Position numbers and translations under genes: made by a program. Below are positions 1-7,261 of a DNA stretch of 64,000 nucleotides, piece by piece. Each line of letters starts with the position of its first letter. The stretch's first letter is position 1. Origin of the DNA: Actinacidiphila yanglinensis (lineage in GTDB: Bacteria; Actinomycetota; Actinomycetes; Streptomycetales; Streptomycetaceae). Where the stretch lies: NCBI RefSeq assembly GCF_900107965.1, contig NZ_FNVU01000016.1, positions 1 to 64,000 of the forward strand. Reading direction: 5' to 3'. The notes beneath the pieces were generated by a model. It was not told the DNA's origin and did not search any database. It saw nothing but the letters and a program-made list of their open reading frames with translations.

Positions 1-11
1 GACATGACGCG

Positions 12-52
12 CCGTCACTACGTGACGGAGTGTTGTAACGTCGCTCCGCGAC
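12..52. repeat. Two adjacent small hairpins at the window edge
   Basis: Two short palindromes lie side by side. The first is a 7-bp stem (CCGTCAC/GTGACGG) with loop TAC at 12-28. The second is a 5-bp stem (GTCGC/GCGAC) with loop TCC at 40-52. Between them is the decamer TGTTGTAACG (31-40), which recurs at 15437-15446 upstream of the Tap-like gene. Clustered palindromes with 3-nt loops are typical of Streptomyces telomeres, but the window edge is arbitrary, so function is unproven. Confidence 0.45.
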
Positions 53-284
53 ATTCACAGCGCTGGCTAGAGGAGGGAGGGGTGCCGGCCGAGTAGGTCG
101 TTACATATTCGGAGAGGTGGGGCGAAGCGGGAGGAGGGTCTGCGCGGGTGGTCTATACGGGTCAACGTGGCGCTCTGATCTGCTATTTGATGCTCTGTCT
201 CTTGAGCTGTGCTGTCCGGGAGGGCCGGGCGGTGGGGCTGGTCTGCTCTGAGCGCCCGTCAGGGACAGTCTCGTCCGGGGCGGG

Positions 285-359
285 TTGTGTACCTGAGTAT
301 GTCACGTAATTGTGTACCGCTCAAGTCTGTAACCGTGACACCTTGTGATGTTGTGTACC
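285..359 (+). repeat. Three direct repeats TTGTGTACC
   Basis: The 9-mer TTGTGTACC occurs at 285-293, 310-318 and 351-359. It lies in a non-coding stretch noticeably more AT-rich than the surroundings. GTCAC/GTGAC half-sites occur between the copies. This looks like a cluster of protein-binding sites, but no adjacent gene is clearly controlled by it. Apart from these repeats and the hairpins I see no gene in bases 1-954: the long open frames there have non-Streptomyces composition or are shadows of GC-rich sequence. Confidence 0.45.
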
Positions 360-954
360 CGCCGTAGTGGTCTGAACCAGTTAATGAATTGTAGCGAATT
401 TGAAATGGTGGATAAAGGGGATTGGCAGTCCCGTTCTCTTCGGGTTGATATCCGCCACGGTTTCTGTCCTGCGTTACTGTATGGAGCTGCTCATGAAATG
501 ATTTCTGTACAGCTCTCTACCCGACTGGATATTACTCCCCCGGGAATTGGTGGGTCTCATCGGAGGGGCAGTGTTCCGTAAGAAGGCGCGCGCTCCTCGT
601 GGCGGGGTGGGTTTCTTCCCGCTGCGCCTGAGGACGCACTCATCGGCGCGGCAGCGAGCAAGAGCCGTAGACGGCCCCGGCCGCGTCGGCGCAGGGCGGC
701 CGCGTTGAACACCGCCGGGACGTCAGACACAGCCGCCACGAGTCCTCCAACTCGACCGCGTGCGGGCCCGGCACAGCGCGCCCGCACGCCCGCCTCGCCC
801 TGCGCCTTGAGCGCCACCCGCCAGGGCCCCGTCGACCACCAACAACCCAAGCGGAGCCAGTTGGGCGCGGCCCGGACCGGCGGGCGCGGCGCGGCAGCCA
901 CAACATCACCGACATCGACCAGCGCCCCCCTCAACCCCCACCACAGGCAACAAT

Positions 955-1371
955 TCAACCCCGAGGCACAACGACCGCGGCGGCCAGCAGGGCGCGGGCG
1001 TGCCGCAGCACGGCCACGTCCGTCCAGGTCCCGGGCGCGTGAGCGACCAACACCATGGCGAGCAACAGGGCGTCCTGGCTGCCGGGGTGGGTGGAGGCGC
1101 GGGCGGCGACGCGCTCGGCGTGCTTCAGATCCGGGGAGTACTCGGCGCTGGAGCGCATCAGCTCCAGCTACACCGGGTCGTCGACGCCCGCCTCGGCGAA
1201 CGCGTCCGCCCCGGCCCGGCGGCGCGCGGCGAACGGGGCCACGGCGAACGGACGGCGGCCGCGAGGGCGCGGGCCGCGGCGGACGGGGGCGCGGCACCGT
1301 CGGACGGGCCGGCGCGCCTTGACGCGGCAGCCGGGGTGGGCGCGGCCGGACTCGCAGCGGCCGCGCGGCAC
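955..1371 (-). pseudogene. Decayed hypothetical gene with in-frame stop
   Basis: On the minus strand a frame ending at 955 encodes a natural-looking, helix-rich segment (YSPDLKHAERVAARAS, then LLLAMVLVAHAPGTWTD). A TAG at 1168-1170 interrupts it. The same frame continues upstream with FAARRRAGADAFAEAGVDDP directly before the stop. I read it as the 3' part of a small conserved gene broken by a nonsense mutation. I do not recognise the family. A sequencing error or a restart at the ATG at 1158 are alternatives. Confidence 0.35.
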
Positions 1372-1432
1372 GGCCAGGCGGCAGCGGCGCCCGGCGGACG
1401 CGCGGGGCCGCCGCTGGCTGGCGTGCGGCCTG

Positions 1433-2089
1433 CTACCGGCGGGGCCGCCGCTGGTTCTCCTTCTTGGACAGTAGACCCAGCACCGCCCGCTCCTGGTGGT
1501 GGTCCTTCCACCGCTCGGCCAGCTCGCGGTCCGCGATCCGGCCCAGTCCAGGTTCCGTCGAGGGCGTCATCGGGATGGAGTCCCAGCCGTCGACCATGGC
1601 AGCGAACTCCTCCGCGATGTCCACAAACGCCGGGCCTCGAAAGTAGGACACCGCCACATCTGAGCTGTCGAGCTGCTGGCCGGATTGGTCGGAAACCAGC
1701 CTCCCGGCTTCCTTGCGCGCCTCGAAGTAGCCGTTGGCCTGCGGCTGCACTTCGGATCGCATGATGTTCAGGACCTGCTGTCGCACCGTCGGCGGCTTCA
1801 TGCAGGTCTTGTACGAGAAGTCGATCCTGGAGCCGTCGACGCGGACGACCTCGAACCCGGGGGACGAGCCGATCTGCGGAGGTGCGATGGCGAACGCTTC
1901 GATGCCGGGGCCGATCTTTTCTGCAGCCTCATGGTGCATGTCGAGTAGGTCCACCAGGAGCAGGTGGTCCTCCTCGGCATCGACGGTCTCCCCCAACTGG
2001 TAGCGGTAGAGCACTGCCCGCACGGCCTCTTCGGCGGTGCCTTTCGTTCGGTACTTCCGAGGACCGATCCAGAACTCAGCCACGATCAT
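1433..2089 (-). CDS. DCL family protein (DUF3223)
   Basis: The 218-residue protein matches the bacterial DCL/DUF3223 pattern over its N-terminal 130 residues. There is an opening strand (FWIGPRKYRTKGTAEEAVRA), then AVLYRYQLGE, a histidine-containing HHEAAEKIGPGIEAF segment, and RVDGSRIDFSYKTCMKP, the family's conserved basic/aromatic core. Its biochemical role is unknown; plant DCL is needed for plastid rRNA processing. The remaining 90 residues are charged and unassigned. The ATG at 2089 agrees with the start of the domain. It stands alone on the minus strand between decayed genes and no operon partner is visible. The family call is by remembered motif pattern only. Confidence 0.7.
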   Translation of the reverse strand: MIVAEFWIGPRKYRTKGTAEEAVRAVLYRYQLGETVDAEEDHLLLVDLLDMHHEAAEKIGPGIEAFAIAPPQIGSSPGFEVVRVDGSRIDFSYKTCMKPPTVRQQVLNIMRSEVQPQANGYFEARKEAGRLVSDQSGQQLDSSDVAVSYFRGPAFVDIAEEFAAMVDGWDSIPMTPSTEPGLGRIADRELAERWKDHHQERAVLGLLSKKENQRRPRR

Positions 2090-2488
2090 TCCTTCTGTCG
2101 GCGGCTCTCCAGCCTCCCTGACTGGCGCTCAGCCGGACGTCTGAACTTATCGCGCTGTGACGGGCGCGCCTTGGTCGTTGCACGGTCCACAACCTGTGCC
2201 GCGACAGTCTGTTGTGGGGCCTACCGCGTTGCTCCAGGGCGCTGCGGCATGTACAGGGCTGGCCTTCCAACGGGTCTCCCGGCCAGCACCGCGTGCCCGG
2301 GGCCGGCGATGTCCCGTCCCCATGTCTCGGGAAGGGGCAGACGCAAGTGCACCGGGCCGGCGGGGCGGGGCAGTGGGGGCTGTTCCAGAGTATTCCGCTC
2401 CCCGCGGGGTCCCGTAGGGTGCTGTGGTGACCGGCAGTTCGGGTGGTTCGTGTGTTGTTGCTCCGGCTGTGCCTGGTGAGCCGGTGCA

Positions 2489-2836
2489 GTGACGGCGTTG
2501 ACTGCGCTGGCGCTTGGCGATGGTGTGGGGTGCGCGGGGGTGCCCTCCGGTTCTGCGCTCGCTGATGCCGTCGCCGGCCAGGGCGGGCGGATCCACCTTC
2601 CGTACGGCTTCGGGCACTGTCTGGTAGCCCGCGAGGGGGATGCGGTCGTGGGCATGGTCTACGCCACCCCGCCGATCCGCTGGTTGGACGGTCAGACTGC
2701 CGCCCAGCGGGCCTCCCTGGTGGAAGCGTTGGTGGAGATCGAGTTGCTTGCCGTCGCGGCAGACCACCGCGGCCGCGGCGTGGGGAACTGCTTGCTCGAC
2801 GCGGCACAGGTCGCGGCCCGCGAGGCAGGCACGCGC
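2489..2836 (+). pseudogene. GNAT acetyltransferase, 3'-truncated
   Basis: A GTG-initiated frame encodes the first 114 residues of a GNAT N-acetyltransferase. Beta strands precede the acetyl-CoA binding motif (IELLAVAADHRGRGVG, residues 84-99), with the R-G-R-G-V-G pyrophosphate loop intact and its following helix ending at A-R-E-A-G. After about 2831 the frame continues to 2944 but the product becomes basic nonsense, because that sequence is the 3' end of the WhiB-like gene on the other strand. The beta5-alpha4-beta6 end of a GNAT fold is missing, so the enzyme should be inactive. A recombination junction at 2831-2844 explains the arrangement. Confidence 0.6.
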
Positions 2837-2840
2837 AAGC

Positions 2841-3126
2841 GCCGCCAGGAAGTGACGGTCGGCCGGCGCCGCAGCAGAGTGCTGCGTTCGCGCTCGGTCA
2901 TGCCTCTCCACACACCGAATGCAATGCGCTGGTCCAGGGCGTAGGCGAGGCGCTGGGTTCGGGCGCTGCAGCTGCTGTACAGCGCTTTGGCGCGGCTTTG
3001 TGCGGCACCTTCGACGAATAGGGCGTCGGGGTCAGCTGTTCTGCACAGCCTTTGCTCACTCGAGTCCGTCTCCGTCGTTCCGTCCTCTTCCCTGGTCTGC
3101 CCTGTGTTGTCCACCGCCCGGGGCAA
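2841..3126 (-). pseudogene. WhiB-like protein lacking two cluster cysteines
   Basis: Starting from TTG (3126) or GTG (3114), residues 27-96 align with the WhiB family of iron-sulfur transcription regulators. They run LCRTADPDALFVEG, AKALYSSCSART, LAYALDQRIAFGVWRG, then TERERSTLLRRRP. WhiB proteins bind a [4Fe-4S] cluster through four cysteines. Here C28 and C53 remain, but the first position of the CxxC pair is Tyr50 and the fourth is Arg59. The FGVWRG turn (70-75) and basic C-terminal helix are intact. The frame runs on to 2692 into the GNAT fragment on the other strand, so its proper stop has been lost. It is either a dead gene or a cluster-less WhiB-like DNA binder. Confidence 0.6.
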
Positions 3127-3321
3127 AAGGCATATGACATTGCGTCATTGGGGGGACCGTTGCTGCATCTGTCCCACAGCTCCACACCTTCAAGTGAGCG
3201 GTACTTGCTTGCTGCGTGCGGCGGCACTACGAGATGCCCCGAAGGCGGCGCAAGCGGGATGGCATCGCCCGGCGCCTGGCAGGCGTCGTGATCACAAGCC
3301 TCCTTGTGCACATTCCACGGA

Positions 3322-4491
3322 TCAGGACCGAGGCTGGCGCTTCGGCCTGGCTTCCCGTGGTTCGGCGGCCGATGAGGGCGGGGTGCTCGGTTGACCCCAC
3401 CGGTGCACGCATCGCTTGTACTTGCGGCCGCTGCCGCACGGGCATGTGTCGCTGCGCTGGGGTGGCTGGTCGCTGGCGCCGGCGTAGGAGATGCGGTTGA
3501 GGCCGTGGATCTCTGCTGTCAGGCCGATGTCGTCCATGGTCCACTTCACGAGCGAAAGACTGCTGTGGACCACATCGGCGGCCAGGACGAGGGCGTCGGC
3601 GGCTGCGTGGGCGACGGTCGGCTGCATGACGTAGCCGGAGGCGGCTAGGCCCTCCAGGGGGCGGCGCGCGTAGTGCTCGACGGCGTGCGTTTTGGGACGG
3701 TCCGAGGCCCGCAACACGGTGTGGGTGGTGGCGGAGCCGAAGCTGGGGTGGACTGCGTCGCACAGCCATTCGTACAGGTCGAGCACGTCGACGGTCGTGG
3801 TGTTCTTGGCGAGTTTATTGATGTAGGTCATCACGTTGGTGCTCTGGAGCACGGGAGGCCGGTCGGCGCTTTGTCCGATGCGTGAGGCGTACTGGAGTTT
3901 TGCCAGGCGGTTGTTGAGGTCGGCGCTGAACTGGGTGAGGGAGTCGGTGGTGGGCGGGCCGACTTTCTTGAACGTGTCCCATGCCTCGTGAAGGAGGGTT
4001 GTTTCGTGGGTGAGGGCGGCCGCGCCCTCCAGCAGGGAGCGGGAGCATGCGGCTGCGACGAGCAGCCGCCAGCGGCCAAGGGCTTCCACGGTCTGCTCGG
4101 CCAGTTCGGCGGCACGCCACAGCTGGGTCAGCCGCCAGGCCGCCATCCTCATGTGCAGTTCGGACAGGGCGAAATGGGCAATCCAGTCCCGTGAGCCGAG
4201 CGCGGTGGTGTCCTGCATGAACGGGCTCGCCTTGCCCGACCACGTACCGTCGGGATGAGAGACGGTGACGAACGTCCAGGTCTCCTCCGGTGCGGCGGCG
4301 TTGAGCAGGTCGGCGAGCTCGGCTGTCGCGTCATGCGCATTGTGGGCGCGCAGCGGCACATTGATGTGGACCACGGCCTGCGTGCTTTGGGCATTGCCGT
4401 CGGCCAGCGTCATCAACTGCCGGGCTGCCGCCTGAACACGGTCGGCCCGGTCCTTGCCCAGAGCCCGAACGACTTGTTCCTCGAAGCTCAC
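3322..4491 (-). CDS. SEC-C motif protein of unknown function
   Basis: A GTG-initiated 389-residue protein. The first 330 residues are mostly helical with no family I can name. The C-terminus holds a SEC-C zinc-binding motif (DTCPCGSGRKYKRCVH, residues about 348-363) with the expected C-x-C-x8-C-H spacing. SEC-C tails occur on SecA and on many accessory proteins, where they are thought to mediate protein or nucleic acid contacts. A basic tail rich in Pro and Arg follows. It is monocistronic and flanked by decayed sequence. Substrate and partner are unknown. Confidence 0.65.
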   Translation of the reverse strand: MSFEEQVVRALGKDRADRVQAAARQLMTLADGNAQSTQAVVHINVPLRAHNAHDATAELADLLNAAAPEETWTFVTVSHPDGTWSGKASPFMQDTTALGSRDWIAHFALSELHMRMAAWRLTQLWRAAELAEQTVEALGRWRLLVAAACSRSLLEGAAALTHETTLLHEAWDTFKKVGPPTTDSLTQFSADLNNRLAKLQYASRIGQSADRPPVLQSTNVMTYINKLAKNTTTVDVLDLYEWLCDAVHPSFGSATTHTVLRASDRPKTHAVEHYARRPLEGLAASGYVMQPTVAHAAADALVLAADVVHSSLSLVKWTMDDIGLTAEIHGLNRISYAGASDQPPQRSDTCPCGSGRKYKRCVHRWGQPSTPPSSAAEPREARPKRQPRS

Positions 4492-4947
4492 GCATCCCCC
4501 AGTGCACGCGCCATCGGCGGGGTGTCACGGGCCCAGAATACTGGTGTGCTCCCGAGGCGGTGTCGCTGGTCAATGACCGGGTGCCGAGTGTGGCGAACCA
4601 TTCGTTTCCTGCGTCATGGTGCTGCGAGCGAGCGTTGTTGATTCGTGGCAGACCGATGGCAGTTGACGGGCCCAAAAACCGTTGGATGGCTGGCCAACCC
4701 CAGTGCGCCCGGTCTGCTCTCGCCCGACGGACGCGGCGCGCTATTCGAGCTGCTGCCGTGGCGGGGGCGGCGGCGGACGTGCTCGTTGCTGGCGCGGTCG
4801 CCGGGACGCACACCTGGATCTCGGGAGCAGCGCCCCGCACGGGTCGCAGCGGTCGTTCGGGGACGGCTGGTTCGTCGGCGTGCGGGCGGTGTCGGGCTGG
4901 CTGTACTCGCAGCGCTGGGACTCCTTAGGCGCGTACGGTAATCGGTC
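4492..4947. other. Intergenic region, no convincing gene
   Basis: These 456 bases separate the SEC-C and NYN genes, which are divergent. Several frames stay open but none has a recognisable motif or consistent codon use. It presumably holds both promoters; I see no clear repeats. Confidence 0.35.
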
Positions 4948-5586
4948 GTGTTAACCAACATCTATATCGATGGCTTCAACCTCTACTACGGGCGGCTGAA
5001 GGGGCAGAAGGGTTCCAAGTGGCTCGATCCGGTGGAGCTGTGTCGCAATCTGCTTCCGGCTGGGACTCGGATCCAGCGGGTCCGCTACTTCACGGCTCGG
5101 ATCACTCCGCGACCTGATGATCCCGACGGCCCGGCTCGCCAGGACGCCTACCTCAGGGCGTTGGAGACGCTGCCGGAGGTGTCGATTCACTATGGCAGGT
5201 TCTCGCAGACCAAGACCCGTATGAGGCTGGCCAGCCCGCCCGTTGGTGGCCCCAACACGGTGGAGGTGATCAAGACTGAGGAGAAGGGCACCGACGTCCA
5301 TATAGGGGCGCACATGCTCCTGGACGCCTTCCGCAAGGATTGCGACATGGCCGTGCTGATCAGCAACGACAGCGATCTGTGCGAGCCTCTGAGGATGGTC
5401 AAGAGCGAACTCGGGTTGACTATCGGCATCCTCAACCCGTTTGCCCAGCCTAGCCACTGGCTGAAGAAGCTCCAGCCAGCGTTCATCAAGCCGATCCGGC
5501 AGGGCGTCGTCCGGGCTTCCCAGCTCCCGGCCTCGGTGCCGCTGGGAGACGGCAAGGTCGTGACCCAGCCGCAGGAGTGGGTCTGA
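4948..5586 (+). CDS. NYN domain (PIN-like) ribonuclease
   Basis: The GTG-initiated 212-residue protein is a stand-alone NYN/LabA-DUF88 domain, a PIN-fold metal-dependent RNase family. The three acidic motifs are present: IYIDGFNLYYG at the N-terminus (D9), GTDVHIGAHMLLDAF in the middle (D near 115, D near 124), and VLISNDSDLCEPL (D near 144 and 146). An exposed strand GLTIGILNPF follows, as expected of the Rossmann-like core. The length suits a single domain without extra modules. A strong terminator lies 29 bases after the stop, so this is a single-gene unit. Similar free-standing NYN proteins occur widely in actinomycete accessory DNA; the RNA target is unknown. Confidence 0.8.
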   Translation: MLTNIYIDGFNLYYGRLKGQKGSKWLDPVELCRNLLPAGTRIQRVRYFTARITPRPDDPDGPARQDAYLRALETLPEVSIHYGRFSQTKTRMRLASPPVGGPNTVEVIKTEEKGTDVHIGAHMLLDAFRKDCDMAVLISNDSDLCEPLRMVKSELGLTIGILNPFAQPSHWLKKLQPAFIKPIRQGVVRASQLPASVPLGDGKVVTQPQEWV

Positions 5587-5614
5587 CCAGCCAATGCCGG
5601 CCCGACAAAAGCAA

Positions 5615-5636
5615 AGGCCCGCCGTAGGGCGGGCCT
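5615..5636 (+). terminator. Hairpin terminator after the NYN gene
   Basis: A perfect 9-bp stem (AGGCCCGCC/GGCGGGCCT) with loop GTAG lies 29 bases downstream of the NYN stop. There is no long T tract, which is usual for actinomycete terminators. Confidence 0.7.
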
Positions 5637-5689
5637 CGCGCCTGCTCGCCGCAACGAGCAGGGGGTTCGTGAAACAATCTAACAGAACC

Positions 5690-5830
5690 CCACGGACGAT
5701 CGCTTCATTTCGACCAAAAATTTAGATTCAAAGGATTAATAAACAGATTTCATAATATCATTGGAGCAAAGAGGAAAAATTCCTTTGAATCAAAGGTATC
5801 GTCGACTGCTGAAGTCTGCATGAGCCGCTG
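5690..5830. repeat. AT-rich patch with 11-bp inverted repeat
   Basis: This stretch is far more AT-rich than the rest of the window. It holds a perfect inverted repeat GATTCAAAGGA (5725-5735) / TCCTTTGAATC (5781-5791) separated by 45 bases. A further AATCAAAGG overlaps the right arm (5788-5796). No gene is visible. An unwinding element, a regulator operator, or a scar of foreign DNA are all possible. Confidence 0.5.
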
Positions 5831-5984
5831 CTGCAGCCATCCTGCCTTCCCGCCACCGGCCACCGGCCACCTGGCAGGGCCCGGCCAGCGGTCGGCTGGT
5901 CCACCCACCTGCTGCCAGATGCCGTGCGATCCCCGGGCCGGCCGCTGACGGAAGGGCGCCACACGGACCTAGGGCTGGAGAGCA

Positions 5985-6014
5985 GCTCACCACCCGCGGT
6001 CACGGGTGGTGAGC
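5985..6014. terminator. Perfect 12-bp stem-loop
   Basis: GCTCACCACCCG (5985-5996) pairs perfectly with CGGGTGGTGAGC (6003-6014) across a 6-base loop. It sits at the 3' end of the decayed minus-strand frame at 6015-6240, so it is most simply a terminator. No T tract follows. Confidence 0.5.
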
Positions 6015-6240
6015 GTCCTAGGAACCGGTTCGCCTTCTGTGGGCCTTCTCCGCTCGCGTCGTCTGCGCCGTGCTCCGTCCCTCGCTGCAGCTGCCCCGCA
6101 ACCGCCTCCAGCCCCGCCGCCGTCACACCCCACAGCTTCTGCGACGGCTCGCCCCGCCGATCCGGCGCCTCGAACTAGCAGCACGTTGCGGATCGCCTTG
6201 TCCGACAGGTGCGGACGGACCAGCCCAATGATCTACGGCG
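6015..6240 (-). pseudogene. Frameshifted winged-helix protein remnant
   Basis: Two minus-strand frames carry pieces of one protein. Upstream (about 6160-6238) one frame reads IIGLVRPHLSDKAIRNVLL. Downstream (about 6030-6150) another reads GEPSQKLWGVTAAGLEAVA followed by a polar tail. The order, helix then a wing-like KLWGVTAAGLE strand-helix, resembles the winged-helix part of replication-relaxation or MarR-like proteins. A frameshift between them, near 6150-6180, breaks the gene. No start is visible upstream. Family assignment is tentative. Confidence 0.35.
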
Positions 6241-6447
6241 TGTTCGCGGTCTTCGCCTCCCCGCGAAGATCTACTGGAGGCCTTCCACCGTCGTCTGCGC
6301 CGTCGACAGCCCGACGCAACCAACGGCGGCAAGCGGCCCCGCCAGGGCCGCTGGAGGTCAGACCCACGCCGGCCTTCTCGCCCCTGCCGCCCGTCCACGC
6401 CACACCGTCCCTTCCCTCAGGTACGGGGGTTGCGCCGTATTCGTCAG

Positions 6448-6772
6448 TCAGCTTTCGGCGCTGGCGAGGCGAGAGGCGACGAGCCGGTTCGTCAGCTCCA
6501 CCGTGGCCAGGTACCACCAGAAGATCCAGTCCAAGAACACTTCGTCGTACTCGCCGCGCTGGCCTGCCTTGCGGTGACGTAGGTCGTAGCGGTTGGCGAT
6601 CTCGAACAGTGCACCTTCGTCGGGCTTGCTGATCTTGTCTTTGAGCAGGGCGCGGCGCTCCTCGAGGATGCCCGCAAGCGTCACGATGGCCGATCGCTTG
6701 CTCTCCACTGTCGTGTCGCGTCCGCGGAACAGGGCGATGGCGTGACTGGGCTTGATCCGCTTCGACGGACAT
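6448..6772 (-). CDS. Conserved hypothetical, N-terminus replaced by inverted repeat
   Basis: The last ~100 residues of the frame look like a genuine protein: TTVESKRSAIVTLAGILEER, then DEGALFEIANRYDLRH, then DEVFLDWIFWWYLATVELTN. I recall this pattern from small uncharacterised helical bacterial proteins, but cannot assign a function. Upstream of about 6772 the frame runs into the 27-bp inverted repeat and loses protein character, so the natural start is uncertain and may have been removed. The 3' end overlaps nothing and lies next to decayed sequence. It may be a pseudogene. Confidence 0.4.
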
Positions 6773-6827
6773 CCTCCCGGGGCAGAGCCCCTGATCTCGA
6801 ATGTCCGTCGAAGCGGATCAAGCCCAG
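6746..6827. repeat. Perfect 27-bp inverted repeat with 28-base spacer
   Basis: The left arm 6746-6772 and right arm 6801-6827 are exact reverse complements. The core of the left arm is CTTGATCCGCTTCGACGG. The 28-base spacer contains a smaller hairpin (GGGG/CCCC around CAGAG). The arms interrupt the 5' side of the minus-strand gene ending at 6448. Arms this long and exact are unusual for a terminator and suggest a recent insertion, a transposon-end relic, or a recombination or replication site. No transposase is adjacent. Confidence 0.75.
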
Positions 6828-7011
6828 AAGCATCCCTGGCGCGCATCCCTGAGGTCGATGGACTTGCTCCCGTCGTGCACCCTGGTCCCTGGCCGGGAGG
6901 ACAGCTTGGGTGTCCAGACCGATGGTTCCTGGGGCCGGTCTCCAAGGCTGACGGGCGCCCCCACCCGAGAAGCCTCGGGTAGGGCTCGCTCCGGCAGTGC
7001 TTCCTGAAGTC

Positions 7012-7104
7012 TTAATGCTGCAGCCAGTGCTGGGTCGCATGAAGAGCAACGCTGACAATGGCGTTGACGGCTCCAGCGGCAGTTGCCGACAGCATTGACG
7101 TCAT
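7012..7104 (-). CDS. Possible 30-residue hydrophobic peptide
   Basis: A short ATG-initiated minus-strand frame encodes MTSMLSATAAGAVNAIVSVA followed by a basic-aromatic tail ending WLQH. A single membrane-crossing helix is plausible. It is divergent from the STAND NTPase gene 157 bases away. The upstream ribosome site is weak. Streptomyces genomes contain many such tiny membrane peptides, but this could be chance. The rest of 6828-7261 shows nothing else supportable. Confidence 0.3.
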   Translation of the reverse strand: MTSMLSATAAGAVNAIVSVALHATQHWLQH

Positions 7105-7261
7105 GAGATCGCGCCTGACGCGTGAGCCGGGGTGGCAGTTGGGGTTGCGAGTGCGGCGGGGCCGGTGTGGGTTGGTCATGGCGTGATGGTGAAGTCCGGC
7201 TCTACGGTGGGGCAGCATCCGGTCGGGGAAGGCACCCAAAGTTGCAGGTGGGATCGCTACG

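Noticed and set aside
345..581. A 78-codon AT-richer plus-strand frame.
   Set aside because: Codon use unlike Streptomyces, no ribosome site and no similarity; treated as non-coding.
557..1297. A 246-codon minus-strand open frame rich in Arg, Pro and Gly.
   Set aside because: No motif and typical antisense composition; only the shorter internal frame ending at 955 has protein character.
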